Positions 1 through 10,400 of a stretch of 64,000 nucleotides of DNA are shown here, in pieces; the stretch's first letter is position 1; each line of letters opens with the position of its first letter. Below the pieces are notes generated by a model. The model was given only the letters and a program-made list of their open reading frames with translations. It did not search any database and was not told the DNA's origin. Source of the stretch: Trichoplax sp. H2 (lineage: Eukaryota > Placozoa > Uniplacotomia > Trichoplacea); contig NOWV01000194.1 in the NCBI GenBank assembly GCA_003344405.1, positions 1 to 64,000 of the forward strand. Reading direction: 5' to 3'. The translations under genes and the position numbers were made by a program.

Positions 1-1719
1 CATTAAAATATGTCTATCGATATATTTATCATGTCTGGTATAATCCAATGACACTAATTGCTTCTTAATACTATTTGTTGTAATAATTTTAATAATTTAT
101 CTTATTTCTTTCTATTCTCCTACTATTTAGTGTGCCATCTTATTTTATTCTATTCTTTCTAGTGTATCGTTACGCTGTAGTTAACGTAAGATCTATGGAA
201 CTCTATTATCCAATGTTAGTTTAATATTGAAAGCAAAGATTAAATTATTCATCGCCTGCAATAAGTGATAGGAAAATATATCTTTGGAAGTTATCGTATA
301 ACAGTTACATCCTCATCTCAACATAGTTGATGATAACAGTTAGCCATAAGCTAATATAAACCAGCCACTTTCAAATTCTTTTCACTAAATTGAATGATTA
401 TGATATTATCGAATCTACGATATATGGATAGAATCTGATCTTATTCGAATTGATAATAACTTAAGCCTGTTATCTTACTCTATACTTCAACGCAACTTAG
501 CAGACTCGTGTAATACGAATTCAGAGATAGTCTTAGTAATTTATATAATTATCGAACATTGCTCGAGCTCGATTGTATTTCTGTTGATCAGGATAAATTC
601 TCTGGTATAGTATTGTATGACGAATCAACGTCAAGATGGTATTTATGATGTATCTACTTTCGAATTTTAAGTGATTCTGAAGCATGCAAAGAGCTTAATC
701 TTATTAATTTTGATTCTAGTAGATGCTTCCCAGATTTTGTGTGTGTGTGAGTTAGAAACGTTGAAGCTATTATTGCTAGTAGCCATTTAGCAAATTTTAA
801 GTGCTTTTGGGCAGACTAAGCGAGCTAGACTTTATTTCTCTTGAATTCTATGAATAACTCTAATGATAGTTAAAATTCAGCCAACATAAATGTAATAAAA
901 GTATCTCACAAATAACTATCTTAGTCAAATGGTATTTTCTAAAAGGTTTTCATTACAAGGTTTTAAGAACAGTAAAGCAATAGTTAGTTACCACAAGAAT
1001 CTAGTCTAAAATCTAAATATATTACGAGCTCAAAGTGAAGTAAGGTCTTTAGTGTGAGCTCATGGATGCAGTTCTTAAATACATTTCGTTAAATCCATTC
1101 ATGACAACATAACTGACTATAATCAAATTTAAGTCATCAAACTGAATACTTTTCCTAAAATAGAACATCATTATCTTTTACATTCCGAATCATTCTATTT
1201 AAGACGTCACTACTGTTCTATTAATGTCTAGCACCTTTCAGAGTCGGGCATCTTCTGAATTACAATGTTTTTAGTCACATAAATCTAATGCCATAAATAG
1301 TCAACTGGCTAATAATGGTCATCAACAATTTCTAATATAGTAGTTAGCCATCATCTAATATTAGCGTCACGATAATATCTATTCTAAGGAACCTAAATAT
1401 ATCGAATATAGTTATCAATATAATCAGATATGGGTTATATCACTAAAAAAGGTATCAAGATCTTCAAATACTTTAAAATCTACTAGTGCAAACTCCCGTC
1501 GCTTTACTGACGGTTTACGATAATGTGCTCATTTAACATTTTTTACGATTATGATGTGATCAACTGATATCAGGATGATTTTCATCAAATGAATTCAAGT
1601 ACTTAATTGCACCTAAGGTGTTGCTGGCACCAATCAGAATAGCTTTTAATTATTATTGTACCATAACTGTCCATAAGCATATTTTAAATATATTATTTTC
1701 TACACAATATGTAATTACT

Positions 1720-2280
1720 TGTGATAAAATCCGATCACGAATATTCCAAGTTGTAGAAAATTAGAACTTTATTAGGTCTAATACAAAGACTAGCTACACA
1801 CAGCTCTACTCTAGCCAAATACAACGACTGAAAGACTTCTAGAAAGAACAATCATATAATTTAATGTCTCTTGCTTTTATACTCTCCGTAGCCTTGGCAG
1901 CTACAATCAGCATAGCAGCATTCTACCATAATTTACACGTTGTCAAACTATTATTAGCAACAACATTTTGCAGCTGGTCATCATTAATCCAATATGGAAA
2001 CAACTACAGTATTTCCGTAGATACTATTCTTAGAAGTCAAAGTATGGTAAACTAAGCATATGCTAATATATGAATTACAGTTCTACTTTTCCTCTAGTCT
2101 TAATTGTAACTCAACACCTTACTATATATAGTCATCTGTACTGTAGCATAGAATCTACCATTCCAGTCTATCGTAGCGAGCTATCAAATACGTCTTAAGA
2201 AAAATATAGAAAGTTGCGCTTCCGTACATCTTACTGAACATAGCTAAAAGTCTAAAATCACAAAACTAAGTTTCGTTACA
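1720..2280. mobile_element. Insertion specific to unit 1, flanked by a 5-bp direct repeat
   Basis: Unit 2 reads straight through TTACT at 6723-6727. In unit 1 the same TTACT appears twice, at 1715-1719 and 2281-2285, with 561 bp between. The ends of the 561 bp are weakly inverted (TGTGATAAAAT against TGTAACGAAAC on the other strand). This is what a transposon insertion with a 5-bp target duplication looks like, but a deletion in unit 2 between two 5-bp repeats would give the same picture. It holds a 63-codon open frame (1864-2055) with a hydrophobic N terminus that I do not recognise. Confidence 0.4.
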
Positions 2281-3471
2281 TTACTACACTGTTTTTGTTT
2301 TAATTCTCGGTCCAGTCAATCTTATTTTCACGGCTCACTTTCAAACTGTATTTGTATTCGAGGGTAAACCACTCAGAATCTTATATTTCATTGATATTCT
2401 TTTACTCCTTGTAAAGCGAGATGTAACTAATTATTCTACAAGCCTATTTTACACATTATCTAGGAACAAGCTTGTAATGATTCACGCTAATTACAATAGT
2501 TATGTATTAGGAGAATACAGTGATAGTACAGCATGTATTAAGAATCCATATAATACAAAGTCCAATTCGACTCATTATTTAATTGCATCCTATTTCATCA
2601 ATAATGGTACTCAAGCGTGTAAGTAATTAGTTGATTAAAACATTTAAATTAAAATTAGATAAAAGAGAGTCCTTCACTTGAAGATGGTTTACTTTCTATA
2701 GCGGTGTAGTCTCTAATTGCTGTTGTAGTATAGTCCCTAATTTGTACTTATAGATCAGTTAAAGTAATTTTCCGAAGAAGCATAGCATCTTACTTATTAA
2801 TTGCCAGCTAATTTCGAGAAAAAACTGACTAGTTAACTTAAAATCTAAAATTGGCAACAATACAATTAATTAAACGGAAAAGAAACTGCAAGATACGCGA
2901 AAGTCATTCCGTTCGCTTATCCATAATTTACTTTTTCTTATGTTTCAAAGATGATGCATAATGATCCTAGTGTCGCCAAACTGTATATTCATCAGACGGA
3001 ATTAGCGTTTTAGCTTTACTTAGACACTTCAAAACTTCTAAGCTTCTATTTTTTCGAATGATAAGAACTCAATGTTCATTTAAATTAGTAACATTCCTGT
3101 CTTACTTCTTCGTTGTTATAGTGCTACAGTATTTAGGATGTGCTATTATCGAAAAAACCCTTTAAAACTGTCTTATTAAGGTGGCCTAACATCAGAGATT
3201 ATACGAGTAATGTGATACTAGATTAATGACAACTTATAGATCTAAATATAGTTAAATCACAATGTATGCAAGCAGAAAATTTCTTCTCCTAGAGTCAGTT
3301 AGTTTTATTCTTGGTTGGAGAAGCAGTTCACGTAATAAAGTAAGCTTTATAAGCTTTCAGATTTTGATTATTACAGATTTTGAGACACATTATCACATCA
3401 TATTGTAATAATCCTAGATATAAACTTGTTTAGAATTTTAAATGGCAAATATTAAGTTCTGCTACAGTACC

Positions 3472-3542
3472 GGTGTAACAGTCCAGACTATACCCCTTCC
3501 AAACTATACCCTAGACTGGGGTATAGTCTTGACTGTTACACC
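3472..3542. repeat. 25-bp inverted repeat (hairpin) in unit 1 only
   Basis: The arms 3472-3496 and 3518-3542 are reverse complements with one mismatch in 25, separated by 21 bp. The arms begin GGTGTAACAGTC and end in ACTATACCCC. Unit 2 has no counterpart at the matching place (about 8411-8420). It resembles a very small inverted-repeat element or a folded RNA stem. No target duplication is evident. Confidence 0.7.
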
Positions 3543-4509
3543 ATTATTAGAAAGAGTATTAACACTCCAAGATGATCATAGGCTGTTGCAATAGAGTATG
3601 CTTAATTTAACTACTTTTAGATCAAATTTACTACGTTGAAATCTCACAGAAAGTCTATTAAGGTTGCTATAGAATCTATCTTCACGTTCTCTATGGGAAT
3701 ATTGTAATTTATAAGACTAGACTGGATTTCTAACAAGAGATCTTGAATGGAACATCTGGCATCCAATTACTCGTATACAAACATTTCACATTTTATCTTG
3801 TACACAAATATTCTATTAATAATTTATAATTCATTTAAATCGGTGTATCATAAAATAAATTAAAATAAATTAGATATTGTGATTTCTTATAATCTTTTCT
3901 TTTAGTTACCGACTAGTGCCCTACACATTGTACATAGGTACAAATCTGCGTGGTTTCATATCTTACGTTATAGCGCCAGATAACTAAGACTCACGAATAG
4001 TAACAACCACAACATTTAAACAAACTTGTTTAATTGTTAAAATATCCGAATATGTGAATCCAAAAGGTAGGATAGCGCTAATAAAGTAAGTACGACTCAA
4101 GACCTGATTCTTTTTCTGCATATATTATACGTACGCAATTTATCTTACTCGTATATTATAGTCTTATTTTTTTCCTACGTATCTCACCCATTTTATTTTT
4201 TTATCTCTTGAACTGATATTTGATCTTATTCTTTGCTACGCTTATTAATCATCTCATTCATTGCGGCCATTTTTCATAACCCTACATATTGTAATCTTTA
4301 TCTCATGCTATAATCTTGACCCTACTTTGAATTTTTCCTTAGTTATTAGGTAAAAGAGAATCGACTTGTATTAATAGCCAATTGAAGAGATGGATATTGG
4401 AGACTTAATATTATTCATATTGGTATCATAAATCTAATTTCATATTAGACAAGAAGTTGCCATATCTCATTGATTAACTACTGTAGTCTACCTAAAAATT
4501 GAATTCACC

Positions 4510-5460
4510 ATGTCTAATATAAGTTATATAACCAGTCAAACTTCTAACAGCAATAACTTCCAACTAATTAGAGCCCAATCTATTGTCGTTTATAGCGTTA
4601 TTTCAGGACTAACTATCTTGACTAACGTTTCTATGCTGGTATTAATTATATCTGAGCGTAAACTTCACACTATGTCAAACTGGATCATGGCTAGTATCTT
4701 CTTTACTGGAATTATCTTTGGCCTATTTTATTTATTACCTCGATGGGCACTCCACAATCTGTGGGTTTATAAAGATCCAATCGCATGTACCGTTCTACCC
4801 CAAACAGGCTTGGCATTAATTCTTAACTTTAATTTACATTTAACATTAGTCAGTCTAGATCGATACTTGTGTGTTATGTTCCCTATTAAATATAAAATAA
4901 GGAAAACTTATTTAACTGCCACGTTATCAGTAGTTACCATCTGGTTATTGAGTATTTTAAGTGCTTACTTACCCCTTATTACAATACTAATCCCTACAAC
5001 TAATCGTTGTCGTACGCTTACAGTAACAAACCCTCTCCATCAACCTTACTTAATCAGTATTTTCAGCGTTTTGTTTTTCTTTCCATTGCTTGTCTTACTT
5101 GTAACTTATACACAAATCTTATTCGTTGTTAACAATCATCAACGTAACAAGATTACGTCTCGACGTATTGATATACGAAACTCAGCTATTAAGCGCAATA
5201 TTCGAGCAATCAAATGTATGGCAATTATGATCGGTGTCTTTATCGTATTTTGGATGCCCTATATCGTTATCATTCTAATGTTTTCTTCCTCCTTAAATAA
5301 TTCATTTTTAAGAGTAGAATTACTACGCCCCTCGCAGTATTTAGCTTTTTCCTATCCAGCCATAAATCCTCTCCTATACGCCTATGTTACAGCCAGTTTA
5401 CGCCGCGAAATTTGGAAAAGACTTCGCGCTACAAGGTTTAGCAGTATTACATTTGGTTGA
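4510..5460 (+). CDS. Rhodopsin-like (class A) G protein-coupled receptor, copy 1
   Basis: This is an intronless 316-residue receptor of the plasma membrane with seven hydrophobic segments. TM1 lies at about 24-48 and TM2 at 59-79. TM3 starts after Cys93 and ends in the LDRY motif (Asp117-Arg118-Tyr119). Cys167 in the second extracellular loop would pair with Cys93. TM5 has Pro192, TM6 has FWMP (247-250), and TM7 has NPLLY (286-290). A sequon NIS at residue 3 fits an extracellular N terminus. TM2 lacks the usual Asp at 2.50, and TM7 lacks the retinal-binding Lys, so it is not an opsin. The start is chosen for its ACCATG context, which is shared with copy 2. The third intracellular loop and tail are short. 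The ligand cannot be read from sequence; a peptide or small-molecule receptor of a lineage-specific family is an inference. Confidence 0.95.
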   Translation: MSNISYITSQTSNSNNFQLIRAQSIVVYSVISGLTILTNVSMLVLIISERKLHTMSNWIMASIFFTGIIFGLFYLLPRWALHNLWVYKDPIACTVLPQTGLALILNFNLHLTLVSLDRYLCVMFPIKYKIRKTYLTATLSVVTIWLLSILSAYLPLITILIPTTNRCRTLTVTNPLHQPYLISIFSVLFFFPLLVLLVTYTQILFVVNNHQRNKITSRRIDIRNSAIKRNIRAIKCMAIMIGVFIVFWMPYIVIILMFSSSLNNSFLRVELLRPSQYLAFSYPAINPLLYAYVTASLRREIWKRLRATRFSSITFG

Positions 5461-5649
5461 CTGCCTAGTAATAATCGCGATAATACTATACATTACATAC
5501 TGTAACTATCTACTGTTAACAGTTCTACTACACAAGTCTAAAAGTAAAAATTATCAGCTTATAATATTAGGGTACTGCTTTCAGTGTCGAACAAGCAAAC
5601 TGCGTGATTAAATGACTGATAATGTTAAAGTTTAAACGTTACGTTTAGT

Positions 5650-8600
5650 CATTAAAATATGTCTATCGATATATTTATCATGTCTGCTATAATCCAATGA
5701 CACTAATTGCTTCTTAATACTATTTGTTGTAATAATTTTAATAATTTATCTTATTTCTTTCTATTCTCCTACTATTTAGTGTGCCATCTTATTTTATTCT
5801 ATTCTTTCTAGTGTATCGTTACGCTGTAGTTAACGTAAGATCTATGGAACTCTATTATCCAATGTTAGTTTAATATTGAAAGCAAAGATTAAATTATTCA
5901 TCGCCTGCAATATGTGATAGGAAAATATATCTTTGGAAGTTATCGTATAACAGTTACATCCTCATCTCAACATAGTTGATGATAACAGTTAGCCATAAGC
6001 TAATATAAACCAGCCACTTTCAAATTCTTTTCACTAAATTGAATGATTATGATATTATCGAATCTACGATATATGGATAGAATCTGATCTTATTCGAATT
6101 GATAATAACTTAAGCCTGTTATCTTACTCTATACTTCAACGCAACTTAGCAGACTCGTGTAATACGAATTCAGAGATAGTCTTAGTAATTTATATAATTA
6201 TCGAACATTGCTCGAGCTCGGCTATATTTCTGTTGATCAGGATAAATTCTCTGGTATAGTATTGTATGACGAATCAACGTCAAGATGGTATTTATGATGT
6301 ATCTACTTTCGAATTTTAAGTGATTCTGAAGCATACAAAGAGCTTAATCTTATTAATTTTGATTCCAGTAGATAAATTTTAGAGCTTTTAGGCAGACTGA
6401 ACAAGCTAGATTTCCTTTCTCTTGAATTTCCATAAATAACTTCGATGTTGGTTAGAATTTAGCCTACTAAAGTATCAAGATTTTCAAACATTTTTCAAGT
6501 CTATAATAATTGCTTTGGCATATGTAGAAGATCATTGTTATAGTTATTTTACATATATCTGCATACTGCTCTGTTATAATGTGATCCACTCACATTAAGA
6601 TGATTTTCATTAAATGAATTTACCTAGAGTGTTGCTGGCATTAATCAGGATAGCTTTCAATCATTATTGTACCGTAAGCATATTTTTAACTTAAACATAC
6701 TATTACTTTAGACAAAATGTAATTACTACACTACTTTTATTTCTAATTCTCGATCCAGTCACTTTGATCTTCGCTGTCTCACTTTCAAAAAGGTATTAAT
6801 TCTATATTAAAGTATAAGCCATCAGAATTTTACATTTCATTGATATCCTTTTACTTCTTTGTAATACGAGACATAACTAATTATCCTACGAGCGTAATTT
6901 GCACATTATCTAGGAACAAGCCTATAATGATTTCAGCTAATTATAGTAATTATATATTAGGAGAATACAGTGATAGTGCAGCATGTATTAAGAACCCACA
7001 TATTACAAAGCCAAAGTCGGCTAATTATTCAATTGCATCCTATTTCATCAATATTGGTACTCATGTGTGTAAATAATTAGTTGATGGGAATATTTAGATT
7101 AAAATAAGATGAAGGAGAGTACTTCACTTGAGGACGATTTACTTTCTATTGTGATGTAGTCTCCGATCTTCTCTGTAGTTTGGTCCAAAACCCTAATTTG
7201 TATTTATAGACCAGTTAAAGTAATTCTTCGAAGAAGCATCACATCTTACTGGTTAATCGCCAGTCAAAGTAGAGGAAAAACTGACCAGTTAACTTAAAAA
7301 TCTAAAATTGGTAACATTACAATTAATTAAACGGGAAATAAACTTAAAGGCGTGGATTCTATTCCGTTCGCTTTTTCTTATGTTTCAAAGATAATGCATA
7401 ATGATCCCCATGTTGCCAAATTATTTATTAGATGGGATGAGTATTTAACTTTACTTAGACACTTCAAAGCTTCTATTCTACTAACATTGCAGTCTTCTTC
7501 TTTATCACGATACTGCAGTATTTAGGAAGTTAATGTGTTATTATCGAGATAGCCATATGTACTAATTAAGCTTACAAACTTAATTCTGATGTGGATATGA
7601 CTTCGTAGTTCCAGTTTTGGTAAAAGTTTGCAGGAAGAACTAATTAACCAACCCTCTTTCCTTAAAAATTCCTGGCTTTTATGCACTCGATGGCGGATTA
7701 TACTTTATTAGAGTTTCTACAGAATCTATAGTAAGCCCTTCCTAACACTTGGAAGTCCTAATCAAAGACGTTCTTCCCCATGACCCTAACATAGCTATTG
7801 TATGTCATATGTACTGCACTAATCTTAGCACTTTTGCAATGTTACTTTACAGACTGCATGTACTAGTAATGTCAATAATCCTAGTGAAACATTTGTATCG
7901 AAATCTACCGTAACCGTAGAGATAAATTATAGTTATCATATGTAGTACAGCTCCTAAAATAGCTTAATAGATTGTAGGAAATCGCTAGATAATATGTAAT
8001 AGTGTAAGATTCACACGATATGTGTAAGAATTGAGATTAAATAGAATCTCAAGATCGTATTAAGCGCATATCTGTGCTAAATAGTTACATTAAATATTGT
8101 AGCACTTATTAAAACTGTTTTGTTAAGGTGGCCTAACATCAGAGATTATACGAGTAATGTGATACTAGATTAATGACAATTTATAGATCTAAATATAGTT
8201 AAATCACAATGTATGCAAGCAGAAAATTTCTTCTCCTAGAGTCAGTTAGTTTTATTCTTGGTTGGAGAAGCAGTTTACATAATAAAGTAAACTTAATAAG
8301 CTTTCAGATTTTGATTATTACAGATTTTGAGACACATTATCACATCATATTGTAACAATCCTAAATATAAACTTGTTTAGAATTTTAAATGGCAAATATT
8401 AAGTTCTACAGAACCGGCATCTTAGAATGAGCTTAAATGTTCCCAAGATAGCCATAGACAATTATGTTGGAATATGCGTAATTTAACTACTTTTAGATCA
8501 AATTTATTACGTTGATATCTCACAGAAAGTCTATTAAGGTTGCTATAGAAGCTATCTTCACGCTCTCTATAGAAATATTGTAATTTATAAGACCAGACTG

Positions 8601-10400
8601 GATTTCTAACAAGAGATCTTGAATGGAACATCTGGCATCCAATTACTCGTATACAAACATTTTTACATTTTATCTTGTATACAAAAATAATATTAATAAT
8701 TCATTTAAATCGGTGTATCATAAAATAAATTAAAATAAAATAGATTTTGTGATTTCTTATAATCTTTCGTTTAGTTATGGACTAGTGCACTACTTATATA
8801 GTACGTAGGTATAAATCTGCGTGGTTTCATAGCTTACGCTATAGCGCAGGACGGCTAAGACTCGTGAAGAGTAACAGCCACAACACTTAAAACAAACTTC
8901 TTTTATTTGTTAAAATATCCGAATATGTGAATCAAAAATGTAGGATATCATTAATAATGAAAGTATTATACTTACGCAATTCATTCTATATCATAATCGT
9001 ATTTTATTCTGCATATCTCATCCATCTTATTACCTCTTGAACTGATATTTGATCTTATTTTTTGCTACGGTTATTATTCATTTCAGCCATTTTCTGTATC
9101 CCTACATGGTGTAATCTTCATCTCAGTTATAATCTTAACCCTACTTTTAATTTTTTTTCCTTAGTTATTAGGCAAAAGAGAATTGATATGTTTTAATAGC
9201 CAATTGAAGAGATGGATATTGAAGACTTAATATTATTCATATTGGTATCATAAATGCAATTTCATTTCTAGACAAGAAATTGTCATAGCTCGTTGATTAA
9301 CTTACCTACCTACCTAAAAATTTAATTCACCATGTCTAATATAACCAATCAAACTGGCAATGGCAGTAACCTCCTTTCAAATGGAATAGCTCAATCTATT
9401 ATCGTTTATGGAGTTATTTCAGGATTAACTATCTTGACTAATATTTCTTTATTGGGATTAATTATATCTGAGCGTAAACTTCATACTACGTCAAACTGGA
9501 TCATGGCCAGCATGTTTTTTACTGGAATTATCTTTGGACTATTTTATTTGTTACCTCGGTGGACACTCTACTATCAGTGGCTTTATAAAGACCCAATCGC
9601 ATGCACCGTTCTACCCCTAACAGGCATCGGATTAATTATTAACTTAAATTTACATTTAACATTAGTCAGTCTAGATCGATACTTGTGTGTTATGTTTCCC
9701 ATTAGATATAAAATAAGGAAAACTTGTTTAATTGTAATGTTATCAGTGGTTGCCGTCTGGTTATTGAGTATTTTAAGTGCTTATTTACCCCTTGTTACAA
9801 TATTAATTCCCCTACCCGATCGTTGTGCTGAATTAACCTCAAGCAACCCACTTCATCAAGCTTACTTAATCCTTATTTTTAGCGTTTTATTTTTCTTTCC
9901 ATTGCTTGTCTTAATTGTGACTTATACACAAATCTTGTTCATTGTTAACAATCATCAACGAAATAAAATCATGCACCAACGAGGTAGTACACCAATCTCA
10001 CTCATTAAGCGCAATATTCGAGCAATCAAATGTATGGCAATTATGATTGGTATCTTTATCCTATTTTGGTTGCCCTATATCGTTAGCCTTTTCATGTTTT
10101 TTTTTCCTGGGTTGGTTACGTCTACAGCACAAGAATCTGTACGTAACTTACAGTATTTAGCTTTTTCCTATCCAGCCATAAATCCACTCGTTTACGCCTA
10201 TGTTACTGCCAGTTTACGTCGCGAAATTGGGAACAGGCTTCGTGCTACATCTACATTGCTTGATAATATTATATTTAGTTGACTGGCCAGCAATAATCGC
10301 GCTAATACTGCACCCAATAAATCTACATAATCCAGCTGTTGATAGTATTACTGCCAAGATTGGAAACAAATATGATTCTAAGGCTATGCGTGTATTGTAG
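5650..10400. repeat. Tandem segmental duplication, unit 2 (GPCR-containing)
   Basis: This is the second copy of the unit that starts the window. The two GPCR starts are 4822 bp apart, against 5649 bp between the unit starts. Unit 2 is therefore net about 0.83 kb shorter, through loss of parts corresponding to 720-2280. It carries about 560 bp of its own at roughly 7540-8105. Similarity fades after the second GPCR stop codon. Between 5461 and 9331 I see no other supported gene. Confidence 0.92.
9332..10282 (+). CDS. Rhodopsin-like (class A) G protein-coupled receptor, copy 2
   Basis: This is an intronless 316-residue paralogue of the receptor at 4510-5460, same length, roughly four fifths identical by eye. 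Class A landmarks are kept: Cys91, LDRY with Asp115-Arg116-Tyr117, Cys165, Pro190 in TM5, FWLP (245-248) and NPLVY (284-288). Three N-terminal sequons (N3, N6, N10) replace the single one of copy 1. The second extracellular loop (about 160-175), the third intracellular loop (about 213-225) and the outer end of TM6/TM7 (about 255-272) differ most. These are the places expected to change ligand or G-protein choice. The many silent changes in the helices point to purifying selection on both copies. Confidence 0.95.
   Translation: MSNITNQTGNGSNLLSNGIAQSIIVYGVISGLTILTNISLLGLIISERKLHTTSNWIMASMFFTGIIFGLFYLLPRWTLYYQWLYKDPIACTVLPLTGIGLIINLNLHLTLVSLDRYLCVMFPIRYKIRKTCLIVMLSVVAVWLLSILSAYLPLVTILIPLPDRCAELTSSNPLHQAYLILIFSVLFFFPLLVLIVTYTQILFIVNNHQRNKIMHQRGSTPISLIKRNIRAIKCMAIMIGIFILFWLPYIVSLFMFFFPGLVTSTAQESVRNLQYLAFSYPAINPLVYAYVTASLRREIGNRLRATSTLLDNIIFS

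Larger units (their letters stand above)
1..5649. repeat. Tandem segmental duplication, unit 1 (GPCR-containing)
   Basis: The first bases of the window recur at 5650, so 1-5649 is one complete unit ending just after the first GPCR gene. The first 715 or so bases match 5650-6365 with only about seven differences seen by eye. Later tracts (for example 720-2280) are strongly diverged or absent from the second unit. Further well-kept tracts are 3165-3460 (with 8115-8405) and 3600-3960 (with 8465-8830). The unit may continue a longer array to the left, because the window starts exactly at the unit boundary. Apart from the GPCR I see no supported gene in 1-4509. Confidence 0.93.

Noticed and set aside
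5384-5611. 75-codon frame overlapping the 3' end of GPCR copy 1 (and 10200-10400 in copy 2)
   Set aside because: Out-of-frame shadow of the receptor; no motif, not conserved between units.
8422-8631. 69-codon minus-strand frame in unit 2 (MFHSRSLVRNP...)
   Set aside because: The matching place in unit 1 has a stop codon after RNPV and no selection on the frame is seen.
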